Shown here in pieces: positions 45,255-54,258 of a DNA stretch of 64,000 nt; the stretch's first letter is position 1, and each line of letters opens with the position of its first letter. This DNA is from Novosphingobium resinovorum. GTDB taxonomy: Bacteria > Pseudomonadota > Alphaproteobacteria > Sphingomonadales > Sphingomonadaceae. The stretch is from NCBI RefSeq assembly GCF_001742225.1, contig NZ_CP017075.1, positions 1,054,001-1,118,000 of the forward strand, written 5' to 3'. The notes below the pieces were generated by a model that was given only the letters and a program-made list of their open reading frames with translations, had not been told where the DNA came from and made no database searches. A program made the translations under genes and the position numbers.

Positions 45255-46006
45255 TGCTGCCCCCCGTCGCAGCGCACGATCGAGCCCGTCACGTTGACCG
45301 AGGCAGGGCTGGCCAGGAACAGCGCGGCGGTGACGATCTCCTCCGGGTTCGCCGCATGCCCGCGCGGGATCGGGATCGGCCCCTGCCCCTTGTCGGGCCA
45401 TGCCTCGACAATATCGGTGCGGAATGCGCCCGGCGAGAGCGTGTTGACCCGCACGTGCGGCGCATATTCCCACGCCAGCGAGCGGCTCATCGCATTGAGC
45501 GCGGCCTTGGACGAGCCGTATGTCACCACCTGCGGTAGCGGCATCATCGAGCCCGAGGAGGTCACGTTGATGATGCAACCGCCCGGCCCTCCTGCCTCGG
45601 CGCGGTCGAACATGCGCTTGCCCACCAGTGTCGAAAGGCGGAACGGCCCCTTGAAATTGAGGTTGAGGACGGAATCGAACAACTTCTCGCTGACTTCGTG
45701 GCTGGGCATGCGCGGACTCATCCCCGCATTGTTCACAAGGATATCCACAGCCCCGAAAGCGGCGTAGGCCTCCTCGACCAGCCGCTCGCATTCGTCCCAG
45801 CGGCCGACGTGAGCGCTGATCGCCATCGCCTTGCGGCCAAGACCGCGCATTTCCTCGCGGACCGCCTCGCAGGCTTCCAGTTTGCGGCTGGCGACGATGA
45901 CGTCGGCGCCGCGCTCGGCGAAAGCGCGGACCATCTGGTAGCCCAGCCCGCGCGACCCGCCGGTGACGAGCGCGACCTTGCCGGTGAAGTCGAACAGCGG
46001 GTCCAT
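45251..46006 (-). CDS. short-chain dehydrogenase/reductase
   Basis: 251 residues from ATG 46006 (MDPLFDFTGKVALVTGGSRGLG); an in-frame ATG at 46015 is also possible and would overlap the upstream stop. Motifs: TGGSRGLG, LVNNAGMSPR, INVTSSGSMMP, YGSSKAALN, and C-terminal VNVTGSIVRCDGGQH typical of classical SDRs. NAD(P)-linked alcohol oxidation, perhaps of a 3-hydroxyacyl-CoA made downstream of the adjacent dehydrogenase. Confidence 0.91.
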   Translation of the reverse strand: MDPLFDFTGKVALVTGGSRGLGYQMVRAFAERGADVIVASRKLEACEAVREEMRGLGRKAMAISAHVGRWDECERLVEEAYAAFGAVDILVNNAGMSPRMPSHEVSEKLFDSVLNLNFKGPFRLSTLVGKRMFDRAEAGGPGGCIINVTSSGSMMPLPQVVTYGSSKAALNAMSRSLAWEYAPHVRVNTLSPGAFRTDIVEAWPDKGQGPIPIPRGHAANPEEIVTAALFLASPASVNVTGSIVRCDGGQH

Positions 46007-46007
46007 C

Positions 46008-47312
46008 TCAGGCATCTCTCGCGTTCGGGTAGCGCTCCAGCGCCTTCGCGGTGCGCGTCGGGATATGCTCGGTCGGAAACATCCCTTCCGCCGGCCGCAC
46101 CCGCTTGAGATAGGCGCGCGCCAGTTGCGAGCGGTGCGCGTCGGTCGGCCCATCGGCGAAGGCCAGCGCCATGTTACCGCCGTACCATTTGGCCAGCGGC
46201 ATATCGAGCGAGATGCCCAGCGACCCATGCACCTCCAGCGCCCGCCCGACGACGTTCGCATAGACCGAGGCCATCGCCACCTTGCACATGCCGATGTGCT
46301 TGCGCGCCGCGCCGTGCTTCAGGCGGCCCGCCTCGATCTCGTCGATCAGCCATGCGGTCTTGAGCACCAGCAGGCGGAACTGCTCCAGTTCGATCACCGA
46401 ATCGGCGATCTTGGCCTGCACCAGTTGGTGATCGCCGAGCATCGCGCCCTTGGTCCGGCGCGAGACGGCGCGTTCCAGCATCATATCGAGCGCGCGGTTG
46501 CACATGCCCACCGTGCGCATGGCATGGTGGATGCGCCCCCCGCCCAGCCGCGCCTGCGCCACCTTGAACCCCTCGCCCCGTCCCCCGAGCATATGATCGA
46601 GCGGCACCCGGACCCGGTTGTAGCGGATGTGCGCGTGATGCCCGTTCTCGGGATCGAAGTCCCCGGCGATGGCGACGTTACGCAGGATCTCGATCCCCGG
46701 CGTGTCGGCGGGAACGACGAACATGCTCATCCGCTCGGTCAGCGGGGCGTCCGGATCGGTGACGGCGATGACCAGCAGGAAGCTGGCGAACCGGGCGTTG
46801 GAGGAGAACCACTTCTCGCCCTCGATCACCCATTCGTCGCCCTCCTGCACGGCGCGGCATGTGAAGACGTCGGGGTCGGCACCGCCCTGCGGCTCGGTCA
46901 TCGAGAAGCACGAGACGATCTCGCCGGCCATCAACGGGCCGAGGTACTTCTGCTTCTGCTCCGCCGTGCCGAACAGGGCGAGGATTTCGGCATTGCCGGT
47001 ATCGGGCGCGGCTGTGCCGAACACCGTCGGCGCCCAGGTGGAGCGGCCGATGATCTCGTTCATCAGCGCCAGCTTGACTTGTCCGTAGCCGGGACCGCCA
47101 AGATGCGGGCCGAGATGGCAGGCCCAGAGCCCCTGCGCCTTCACCTGCTCCTGCAGCGGCTTCAGGTGCCGCCGGGCGGCCGCGTAGGAGGGATCGAACT
47201 GAGCGCCCTGTTCGGGAAACAGCAGATCCATCGTCTCGCACTCGTCGCGCACGAAACGGTCCATCCAGTCGAGCCTGGCCTGGAATTCCGGGTCCGTCGA
47301 AAAATCGATCAT
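46008..47312 (-). CDS. acyl-CoA dehydrogenase (single-chain, ~430 residues)
   Basis: 434 residues, longer than the paired subunits elsewhere in the window. Motifs: CFSMTEPQGGADPDVFTCRAV, IEGEKWFSSNARFASFLLVIA and the C-terminal LEVHGSLGISLDMPLAKWYGGNMALAFADGPTDAHRSQLAR. The layout matches the ACAD10/11-like group, whose genes commonly neighbour an aminoglycoside-phosphotransferase-like gene, as here. Desaturates an acyl-CoA of unknown structure. Confidence 0.92.
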   Translation of the reverse strand: MIDFSTDPEFQARLDWMDRFVRDECETMDLLFPEQGAQFDPSYAAARRHLKPLQEQVKAQGLWACHLGPHLGGPGYGQVKLALMNEIIGRSTWAPTVFGTAAPDTGNAEILALFGTAEQKQKYLGPLMAGEIVSCFSMTEPQGGADPDVFTCRAVQEGDEWVIEGEKWFSSNARFASFLLVIAVTDPDAPLTERMSMFVVPADTPGIEILRNVAIAGDFDPENGHHAHIRYNRVRVPLDHMLGGRGEGFKVAQARLGGGRIHHAMRTVGMCNRALDMMLERAVSRRTKGAMLGDHQLVQAKIADSVIELEQFRLLVLKTAWLIDEIEAGRLKHGAARKHIGMCKVAMASVYANVVGRALEVHGSLGISLDMPLAKWYGGNMALAFADGPTDAHRSQLARAYLKRVRPAEGMFPTEHIPTRTAKALERYPNARDA

Positions 47313-47323
47313 CGTTCTCTCCC

Positions 47324-47351
47324 ATTCCTCCCCCGGCGGGGGAGGAATTTA
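47324..47351 (-). repeat. hairpin repeat family F, copy 2
   Basis: ATTCCTCCCCC-GGC-GGGGGAGGAAT (11-12 bp stem) followed by TTACTGC. It fills the 36-bp gap between the phosphotransferase stop and the dehydrogenase start; its flank supplies the stop codon, as in the copy at 19087. Confidence 0.7.
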
Positions 47352-48419
47352 CTGCATTCTCGCCACTTGCGCGGCGGTATCGCGGAAGCACTGCTCGACG
47401 ATGCGCGCGAAGAAGCGCCCCGTCTCCTTCGGCAATATCCCCGCCTCCGCCTGCGCCACCTTGTATTCGAGCAGGCACCCGGACTTGAATTTCGAGAGCA
47501 CCGAGAACCATTCGAAGTCGCGAATGTCACGCCCGGTCCCCGCGCAGTAATAGCGCGCCAGTTCCTGCTTCGTCGGGAAGTTGGCCGGGTTGTTCAGTGC
47601 GGTCGGGAACTCCCGGTCCGGATCGTCCTCGTCGCGCATGCCGCCGGTGAACCAGCCCATGTCGATCATCGGATCGCCGATGGTGGACAGCTCCCAGTCG
47701 ATCATCGCGGCAAGGCGCGCCGGAGGGCCGTGGCGGAACATCATGTTGGGGGTGCCGACGTCGCCGTGGATGATCCCGCGCACTTCCTCCGGCATCCGCG
47801 CGTGCCGCAGCCAGTCCTCGGTTTCAGCATAGCCTTCGAGCATGCGGCCCTCGTAGCCGTAGCGCTCCTTGTAGGACGCCAGCTGGCCCGCCCAGCGATC
47901 GACCTGCCGTTCCAGGAACCGGCCCGGCTTGCCGTAGTCCCCCAGCCCGATCGCCTCGTGATCGACGTTGGCGAGCGCGATCAGCCCGTCGACGATGGCG
48001 AAGGGGATGCCGTATTCGCAAGGCATCGTATCGAAGGGCGGCTCGTTGTGAATCTTCTCGCCGCGCAAGTTCGGTGCCCAGCCCTCGACTTTCTCCATGA
48101 CGTAGAACGGCGCGCCGACCACGCTGTCGTCGGAACAGGACCCGTAACACACCGGATGGGGCACCTGAGTGCCTTTGAGTGCCGTCAGTATGCGTGCCTC
48201 GCGCAGCACACCCTTCTCCGCTCCCGGCGGCGGCACGGCGGGTGGACGGCGCATGACCATCGGCTTCTCGCCCCGGTCGATCGTCAGCACCACGTTCGAC
48301 GTGCCCCCCGAGAGTACCGCGGTGCGCAGCGGCCCCGTGCCCAGTTCGGGCACGAAGGCGTCCAGCCATTCGGTCAGCGGCCCGACTGGGGCCAGCCGGT
48401 CGAGATCGGCGTCCATCAT
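47349..48419 (-). CDS. phosphotransferase-family protein (APH / ACAD10 N-domain-like)
   Basis: 356 residues with kinase-like fold. Nucleotide loop LSGGTSNVVLTIDRGEKPMVMRRPP; catalytic segment GIIHGDVGTPNMMFRHG (Brenner motif HGDxxxxN) and metal-binding IDWELSTIGDPMIDMGWF. In ACAD10-type systems such domains phosphorylate 4-hydroxyacyl-CoAs so that the hydroxyl can be eliminated; the adjacent dehydrogenase makes that role plausible here (inference). It begins 7 bp after the marR stop. Confidence 0.88.
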   Translation of the reverse strand: MMDADLDRLAPVGPLTEWLDAFVPELGTGPLRTAVLSGGTSNVVLTIDRGEKPMVMRRPPAVPPPGAEKGVLREARILTALKGTQVPHPVCYGSCSDDSVVGAPFYVMEKVEGWAPNLRGEKIHNEPPFDTMPCEYGIPFAIVDGLIALANVDHEAIGLGDYGKPGRFLERQVDRWAGQLASYKERYGYEGRMLEGYAETEDWLRHARMPEEVRGIIHGDVGTPNMMFRHGPPARLAAMIDWELSTIGDPMIDMGWFTGGMRDEDDPDREFPTALNNPANFPTKQELARYYCAGTGRDIRDFEWFSVLSKFKSGCLLEYKVAQAEAGILPKETGRFFARIVEQCFRDTAAQVARMQ

Positions 48420-48426
48420 CCTCTCC

Positions 48427-48885
48427 TCAGCGAGCGCGGAAATGCGCCTCTATCTGCCTGCGCACCGCGCGCAGCGCGGCCGTCGCGGCCGCGACTTCCT
48501 CGGAATCGAGCATCAGCCGCGCGGCCAGTGCATCGGCGCGCGCGTCGATCTGACGCTTGAGCGCAGCGCCCTTCGCGGTCGGACGCAGCAGCATGGCGCG
48601 CTTGTGTGCGGGATTTTCGAACGTCTCGACCAGCCCGGCATCGCGCAGGGCATTGGCGGCGCGCTGCACCAGCTGGCGCGCATGGCCCATCGAGCGGCCG
48701 ATCTGCGCGACGGTGGGGGCGTCTTGCGCCTCCACCACCGCGGTGAGCACCATGTGTTCGCTGTCGTTGAGCGCGCATCCCGCCCGCGCCTCGCCGAAGA
48801 CGCTGCGCAGGCGGCCGTTCAGGCGGATGGTCTCATCGACCAGTCCTACCAGCGGATGACGCGACTCAGATACTCCCGTTTCCAT
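48427..48885 (-). CDS. MarR-family transcriptional regulator
   Basis: 152 residues from ATG 48885. Winged helix APTVAQIGRSMGHARQLVQRAANALRDAGLVETFENPAHKRAMLLRPTAKG (residues ~55-105). Short and complete. The ATG is the exact centre of a 20-bp perfect palindrome, and a second 16-bp perfect palindrome lies 19-34 bp upstream, so strong autoregulation is likely. It sits between an esterase and the phosphotransferase/dehydrogenase genes, which it may control. Confidence 0.88.
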   Translation of the reverse strand: METGVSESRHPLVGLVDETIRLNGRLRSVFGEARAGCALNDSEHMVLTAVVEAQDAPTVAQIGRSMGHARQLVQRAANALRDAGLVETFENPAHKRAMLLRPTAKGAALKRQIDARADALAARLMLDSEEVAAATAALRAVRRQIEAHFRAR

Positions 48886-48894
48886 GGAAACGGG
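48875..48894. promoter_or_regulatory. perfect 20-bp palindrome centred on the marR start codon
   Basis: CCCGTTTCCATGGAAACGGG; the start ATG is the CAT at 48883-48885. It could be a MarR operator that blocks transcription, or an mRNA hairpin that hides the start. Confidence 0.7.
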
Positions 48895-48903
48895 GTGTCA
48901 TGT

Positions 48904-48919
48904 TGACACGATCGTGTCA
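48904..48919. promoter_or_regulatory. perfect 16-bp palindrome upstream of marR
   Basis: TGACACGATCGTGTCA. It overlaps the stop codon (48917-48919) of the upstream esterase gene. It also pairs with TGTCA at 48896-48900 to form a second inverted repeat. The size and spacing suit a MarR dimer. Confidence 0.65.
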
Positions 48920-49990
48920 TTTCTTTGGAGGCGCGGCCTCGTCAAGCATCGCCCGGGCGACATGGAGGAACGCCGCCGTGTCGGTCTGGGCCGAAGGGAT
49001 CGCCTTGCGGAACGTCGCGAAGCCGTGGATCAGACCCTTGCCCTCGAAATAGGCGGTCGGCACCCCGGCCTCGACCAGTTTGGCGGCATAGGCACGCCCC
49101 TGGTCGCGCAGAGGATCGAGCCCCGCCGTCACCAGCACCGTCGGCGGCAGGCCCGCCAGATCACCGAGGATCGGCGAGGTGCGCGGACTCTTGGGATCGG
49201 CCGCATAGTGCTCGGTAAAGCTCGCCATGCTCTTCGCGTCGAGCATGTACCCCTCGGCGAACAGTTTCGAAGAGGGATAGAGCTTGCCGAAATCGGTCGC
49301 CGGATAGATCGGGATCTGCATCACCACCGGCACGGCCGCAGGCTTGTCACGCAGCGCCGCGGCAGTGACGAGCGTAAGATTGCCGCCCGCGCTGTCGCCG
49401 CTGAGGATAAGGCCGGTAAACGCGCGCCCGAAGGCCTTGCCGTTGGCCGCCACCCAGCGCGCCGCCGCCTCGCCGTCGTCAGGCGCGGCGGGCCAGGGGT
49501 TCTCGGGCGCGAGGCGGTACTCGACCGACACCACCGGCAGGTCCAGTTGCCGCGCGATCTCCGCCGCAAGGCCGGCGTGAGTATCGATGCTGCCGAGCAC
49601 GTAGCCGCCGCCGTGATAGAACACCACGACGGGGCCGGGGCCGCGCTCGGGGCGCGGATCGAACAGGCGCAGCGCCATCGCGCCGCCGGGTCCGGGCATC
49701 GTCACGTCCTTCGTCGTCACGTTCCCGATCGGCAGGTCCTGCTGCGCCATCGCCGCCAGCGCGGCGGGCGGCAGCTTGTGGATCTGAATCAGCAGTTCGC
49801 GCGTGAAAGGCGGGTTGGGCTTGGCGTAGAACGCCTTGAGATAGGCCGCGACGTCCGGGCGGACATCGGGCGCGGCGCTCGTTTCCTGCGCCGCCGGAAC
49901 CGCCTCTCCGGACGCCACCGGCGCCGTTGCCAGCATCAGGGCCATGACACCGCAGCCTGCGAGGCTGCGCATACCCGCCATTCTCTTCAT
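48917..49990 (-). CDS. exported alpha/beta-hydrolase, hormone-sensitive-lipase type esterase
   Basis: 357 residues from ATG 49990 with AGGAGGGG seven bases upstream. Signal peptide MKRMAGMRSLAGCGVMALMLATAPVASG. Oxyanion motif YHGGGYVLGS, nucleophile GDSAGGN, acid in GLDPLRDQG, histidine in LIHGFATF: a complete HSL-family triad. Hydrolyses a short-chain or cyclic ester outside the cytoplasm, possibly releasing a pathway substrate. First gene of the minus-strand run leading to marR. Confidence 0.9.
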   Translation of the reverse strand: MKRMAGMRSLAGCGVMALMLATAPVASGEAVPAAQETSAAPDVRPDVAAYLKAFYAKPNPPFTRELLIQIHKLPPAALAAMAQQDLPIGNVTTKDVTMPGPGGAMALRLFDPRPERGPGPVVVFYHGGGYVLGSIDTHAGLAAEIARQLDLPVVSVEYRLAPENPWPAAPDDGEAAARWVAANGKAFGRAFTGLILSGDSAGGNLTLVTAAALRDKPAAVPVVMQIPIYPATDFGKLYPSSKLFAEGYMLDAKSMASFTEHYAADPKSPRTSPILGDLAGLPPTVLVTAGLDPLRDQGRAYAAKLVEAGVPTAYFEGKGLIHGFATFRKAIPSAQTDTAAFLHVARAMLDEAAPPKK

Positions 49991-50045
49991 AGACTTCCCC
50001 TCCTGTTCGGCCGGCGGCACTACGGCAGTCCGGCCCCGGCGGGGA

Positions 50046-52574
50046 TCAGTATACCCCGCCCTGCTCTTCCGCAAAGTTGCCCATGTCACCCGCCGCTGCC
50101 GCCGCATTCGCATCGCGCGCGTCGCGGGCGCTGCGGATCGAGGCCACCAGCGCGTCGCGGCGGCGGCTGAACTCGTCCTCGGCTGTGTACTGGCGCGGTT
50201 CGGTGTCGGGCTTGAAGGCCTCCCAGATTACCGAGGCTTTCGGCTCGTCGGTGGGCTCGACGCCCATGACGCGCTTGCCGGTCACGCGGTCGATACGGAC
50301 CATGCGGATGCCTTGCGGCGCCACCAGCGGCTGGTGCGACCAGCGGCCCGGCGTCGCCAGCACCACGTCCTTGAATATCGGCGCAGCGATTCGGCCACCC
50401 TGCGCGTAACCGCCCAGCGAACGCGGCGTATCATAGCCGATGTAGACGCCGCCCACGTAGTCCTGGTTGCCGCCCATGAACCACACGTCGGTCGGGCCGT
50501 TGGTGGTGCCGGTCTTGCCGAACATCGGCAGCTTGAGGTCGCGCAGGCGCTCGGCCGTGCCGCGGGTGACGACGCCTTCGAGCATATGCACGGTCTGGTA
50601 CGCCGTCGGCGCGTCCATCACCTGCTTGCCGACGCGCTGGATGCGCGGCATCGGCTTGCCGTCCCATTGCGCCATGTTGCAGGCGTTGCAGGTGCCCTTG
50701 TCGGCCCGCCAGATCACCTTGCCATTGCGGTCCTGCACGTAGTCGATCACCGAACCGGAGAACTGCACGCCGTTGTTGGCCAGCGCCGCATAGGCGTTGA
50801 TCATGCGTCCCACCGTCGTCTCGCCCGCGCCGAGTGCGAACGACAGGTACTTCTGGTAATCGCCGATGCCCATGTTGTGGAACGTGCGCGTGACCTTGGC
50901 CATGCCCACGTCGTTGGCGATGCGCACCGTCATCAGGTTGCGCGACTGTTCGAGGCCCCAGCGCAGCGTATGGCTGCCCGAACCGCCCGCACCGCCGAAG
51001 TTGCGGAAGCACTTGTTGCCCAGCCCTGCTCCCTGGAACACGCAGAAGGTGCCGTCGAGGACCTGCGTGGCGGGCGTCATGCCGTTCTGCAGCGCGGTCG
51101 CGTAGACGAAGGGCTTGATGGTCGAGCCGGGCTGGCGTTCGGCCTGCGTCGCGCGGTTGAAGCTGTCGATCCCGGAATCGAAGCCGCCCTGCATGGCAAG
51201 AATGCGGCCCGAACCGGGCTGCTCGATGATCATGCCGCCGGACACCTCGGGAATGCCGCGAAGCGCCCAGGTGCTGCCGCCTACCGGCTGGGCCGCGACC
51301 AGATCGCCGACCTTGGCCTTGTCGGAAATACCGGTCAGCGTGGAAACGTTGCCGTCGGAGAAGCCGATGCGCCCCGTGCTGCCCGAGGCATCGAGAATGA
51401 CGCCGACGCGCCAGTCCTTGTAGTCGATCGTCTTGTTGGCGACGACGAGCTGGCTCTGCCAGTTCTCGAGGTCGCTCAGATGCGCGATCGGCCGCACGAA
51501 GCCGCGATTGCCGTGATAGAGCAGCAGCCCCTTGCGCAGCGCATCACGCACCGCGACCTGCATCTGCGGATCGAGCGAAGTGCGCACCCAAAGACCGCCC
51601 GCATAAACGCTGTTCGGACCGTCTTCGGCCTTTTCGCCGTACTTGCCGATCAGGCGGCGGCGAACTTCCTCCAGGAAGTAGCCGTTCGAAGGTTCGTACG
51701 TGCTAGTGCGCTGGGTGACGAGGCCGAGCGGCTCCGCCTTGGCGGCGGCGGCGTCCTGCGCGCTGGCCCAGCCGTTGCGCACCATCTGGTCGAGCACCCA
51801 GTTGCGACGCTCGATCGCGCGGTCCTCGTTCTTCTTGCGGCCGTAGACTTCCGGCGCACGCGGCAGGATCGCGAGGAACGCGCTCTGGCTGAGCGACAGG
51901 TCCTCGACGTCCTTGTCGAAATAGGCGCGCGAGGCCGCCTGCACGCCGAACGAACGGCGTCCGAGCGGAATCTCGTTGAGGTAGAGTTCGAGGATCTGCT
52001 GCTTGGTCAGCACGCCCTCGATACGGCGGGCGACGATCATTTCCTTGAGCTTGCGCGTCACGGAATATTCGTCGCCGATCAGGATGTTCTTGGCGACCTG
52101 CTGGGTGATCGTCGAACCGCCCTTGGCGCGTACGCCCGAGCCGTACTTGGTGACATAATCCACCACCGCGCCCGCCAGACCACCGACGTCGACGCCGCCG
52201 TGCGTCCAGAACGTGCGGTCCTCGGCCGAGAGGAAGGCGTTGACCATCGGCCTGGGGAAATCGACAAAGCGCAGCTGCACGCGCCGTTCGCGGGCGTAAG
52301 AATAGACGATCTCGCCGTCCATCCCGCGCACCATCGTCGGCAGCGGCGGCTGGTATTCCAGCAGCTTGTTGGCGTCCGGCAGGTCGTGGGCAAGGAACAC
52401 CCAGAACGCGGCGATGCCGGCAAAGCCTGCCATGCACAGATAGCCGAAACGGCGCATCCACTTGCGTTCGTGCCATGCCCTGCGCAGAGCGGCAAGGCGT
52501 CCCGGCCCATCGCGGCGGATGCGGTAGGTCGCGTCTTCGGGCGGCTGTTCGCCGGGATCAATCGCGTCGGTCAT
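50046..52574 (-). CDS. mrcA: penicillin-binding protein 1A (bifunctional transglycosylase/transpeptidase)
   Basis: 842 residues. One N-terminal membrane anchor (FGYLCMAGFAGIAAFWVFLAHD). Transglycosylase domain: FLSAEDRTFWTHGGVDVGG (catalytic Glu) and GGSTITQQVAKNIL. Transpeptidase domain: RQPGSTIKPFVYATAL (SxxK Ser), SRNLMT (SxN) and KTGTTNGPTDVWF (KTG). Polymerises and crosslinks peptidoglycan. Placed after amiC on the same strand and next to rne, an arrangement common in alphaproteobacteria. Confidence 0.95.
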   Translation of the reverse strand: MTDAIDPGEQPPEDATYRIRRDGPGRLAALRRAWHERKWMRRFGYLCMAGFAGIAAFWVFLAHDLPDANKLLEYQPPLPTMVRGMDGEIVYSYARERRVQLRFVDFPRPMVNAFLSAEDRTFWTHGGVDVGGLAGAVVDYVTKYGSGVRAKGGSTITQQVAKNILIGDEYSVTRKLKEMIVARRIEGVLTKQQILELYLNEIPLGRRSFGVQAASRAYFDKDVEDLSLSQSAFLAILPRAPEVYGRKKNEDRAIERRNWVLDQMVRNGWASAQDAAAAKAEPLGLVTQRTSTYEPSNGYFLEEVRRRLIGKYGEKAEDGPNSVYAGGLWVRTSLDPQMQVAVRDALRKGLLLYHGNRGFVRPIAHLSDLENWQSQLVVANKTIDYKDWRVGVILDASGSTGRIGFSDGNVSTLTGISDKAKVGDLVAAQPVGGSTWALRGIPEVSGGMIIEQPGSGRILAMQGGFDSGIDSFNRATQAERQPGSTIKPFVYATALQNGMTPATQVLDGTFCVFQGAGLGNKCFRNFGGAGGSGSHTLRWGLEQSRNLMTVRIANDVGMAKVTRTFHNMGIGDYQKYLSFALGAGETTVGRMINAYAALANNGVQFSGSVIDYVQDRNGKVIWRADKGTCNACNMAQWDGKPMPRIQRVGKQVMDAPTAYQTVHMLEGVVTRGTAERLRDLKLPMFGKTGTTNGPTDVWFMGGNQDYVGGVYIGYDTPRSLGGYAQGGRIAAPIFKDVVLATPGRWSHQPLVAPQGIRMVRIDRVTGKRVMGVEPTDEPKASVIWEAFKPDTEPRQYTAEDEFSRRRDALVASIRSARDARDANAAAAAGDMGNFAEEQGGVY

Positions 52575-52632
52575 TGCGTGCGCCCTCTAGCACGGCGTTT
52601 TGGCGCAAGGAAACCACTCTCGTCGCAACTCT

Positions 52633-52743
52633 TCGTCGTCCCGGACGTGATCCGGGACCGCTGGCCGTAAACAGCCCACGAAGCTGCCCGCGTCCGGCCG
52701 CCCAAACACCGCCACCGGTCCCGGATCAAGTCCGGGACGACGC
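52633..52743. repeat. intergenic inverted repeat family B, copy 2
   Basis: CGTCGTCCCGGACGTGATCC and GGATCAAGTCCGGGACGACG arms around about 60 bases. It fills the gap between amiC and mrcA. Confidence 0.8.
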
Positions 52744-52754
52744 GTGCAGCCCGC

Positions 52755-53624
52755 TCAACCACCCGGGTTCCTTGCGAAATAGGCGCGGATCGCCTTCGCG
52801 CCTGCCTCTGCCAGAACCTGCTGCCCCTGCTTCGATCCCAGCGCCTGCGCGTCGTCGGGGTTGTTGATGTAGCCAGTCTCGAACAGGATCGAGGGCATGT
52901 CGGGCGCCTTCAGCACCGCCAGCGCAGCGGCTTCCGGCCGGTCGCGATGCATGCCAACGCCCGCGTCGCCCAGTTCGCGCAGCAGCAGCGTCGCGACTTG
53001 GGTGGAGCGCGCCTGCGCCCCGCGCTGCGAGAGGTCGAGCAGGATCGCGCCCACTTGCGCGCTCGTCTTCGACAGCTTGACGCCATTCACGCGGTCGGCT
53101 CCGTTCTCCCGTTCGGCGAACCGCTCGGCGGCCTGGCTCGATCCCTTTTCCGAGAGGACATAGACACTTGCCCCGCGCGCCGAATCAGCCTCGGCGCTGT
53201 CGGCATGGATCGAGACGAACAAGTCCGCGTTCAGCCGCCGGGCGATGTCAGGGCGATCGGCGAGCGCGATGAAGCGGTCGGTGTCGCGCGTCAGGGCCAC
53301 GCGCAGGCCGCCGCTTGCCAGCAGCTTCTCGCGCAGCGCCAATGCGATCTGCAGCGCCACGGCCTTTTCCTTCAGCGCTCCTGCCCCCGCGCCGGGATCG
53401 AAGCCGCCATGGCCCGGATCGATGACCACCAACGGACGGCTGGCGTCGGGCGGCCCATCGACGCGCGGCAGGTCGATCGGCGCGTTCACCCCGGGCAGGT
53501 CGAAGCGGATGACGTAGTCGTAGCCCCCGGCCCGCACCGGCCATACCCCGCTCACCGCGAACGCGGCGGCAAGCACCGCCAGCGGCGCGATGAAGACGAG
53601 GATCAACTGCAAGGTGCGCGACAT
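52755..53624 (-). CDS. amiC: N-acetylmuramoyl-L-alanine amidase (AmiC-type, Amidase_3)
   Basis: 289 residues from ATG 53624; a TTG at 53633 is an alternative. N-terminal signal/anchor MSRTLQLILVFIAPLAVLAAAFAVSG. Zinc site: VIDPGHGGFDPGAG (His), a Glu in KEKAVALQIALALREKL, FVSIHADSAE (His), and catalytic Glu in SILFETGYINNPDDA. Cleaves septal peptidoglycan cross-stems during cell separation. Upstream of, and probably co-transcribed with, mrcA. Confidence 0.94.
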   Translation of the reverse strand: MSRTLQLILVFIAPLAVLAAAFAVSGVWPVRAGGYDYVIRFDLPGVNAPIDLPRVDGPPDASRPLVVIDPGHGGFDPGAGAGALKEKAVALQIALALREKLLASGGLRVALTRDTDRFIALADRPDIARRLNADLFVSIHADSAEADSARGASVYVLSEKGSSQAAERFAERENGADRVNGVKLSKTSAQVGAILLDLSQRGAQARSTQVATLLLRELGDAGVGMHRDRPEAAALAVLKAPDMPSILFETGYINNPDDAQALGSKQGQQVLAEAGAKAIRAYFARNPGG

Positions 53625-54258
53625 TTGCGCCAAGGACTAAGCCGCGTTTGGCGGGCGGGCAATCCTGCGCCCCCGCGCTTTCCCACAGGCTGGTCAGCCG
53701 CTCCGCCCCGGGCCGATGCCCGCCAAATTCCAACGGTCCAAGCAACTTGCCGTCTTGCGTCATGAATGCTAGGCCAGCAGAACCGAGGCGAGGAATGCGC
53801 GTCGGTCCTCGCAATCCGGCAATACCATAACCATATGGCGCCGGACAGGACCGGCAGAGCCAGACGCAAGCCTCGGTCCAGGGAGCCGGAAATAATCCTT
53901 TTTCCGGAGTGCCTTATCAGGTTGAAGTGAGCCATGAGAAGCCAGTTGCCGCCTTGCCATTCGACGCCCGAAAGGGCGCGGGCGGCGTGGTCGCAACTTT
54001 CCGCGCGTTCTAATACGCCGCGCGTGTCTTCGCTCGCAGACGCACATGCTGCCGCACATGCTACTGGGGCAGCCACTACTTTCGCCGCGCATGGAGCGCT
54101 GGATTGCTCCACCATTGCGCCAAAACTCGCCCCCTCAGTTTGGAACGCCGCCCCAAGTGGCCGCGTCGTGATTCTGCGGGGCGCATTCGCCTACAGTGAA
54201 CATACGCGCATCCGCCAGGCTGATCCGGCCCGGCGTCGACGCGCACGGAGAATACCAA
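53625..54258. other. 634-bp divergent intergenic region with the probable rne leader
   Basis: Between amiC (minus) and rne (plus). Open frames here are not convincing. Structured elements include CCGGAAA-N8-TTTCCGG (53886-53907), GCCC-GAAA-GGGC near 53967, and a direct repeat CGCACATGCT at 54041-54050 and 54053-54062. RNase E usually controls its own mRNA through the 5' untranslated region, so a long structured leader is expected (established for enterobacteria and pseudomonads). No leader family was recognised here. Confidence 0.45.

Noticed and set aside
45963..48560. 865-codon plus-strand frame opposite the dehydrogenase and phosphotransferase genes
   Set aside because: GC-rich shadow frame, Arg/His-rich; the minus strand has clear families throughout.
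49944..52670. 908-codon plus-strand frame opposite mrcA
   Set aside because: Shadow of the penicillin-binding protein gene in high-GC DNA; no domain signals.
53603..54115. 170-codon minus-strand frame in the amiC/rne gap
   Set aside because: No ribosome site, Ala/Arg/Ser-rich without a domain, overlaps the amiC start and the probable rne leader.
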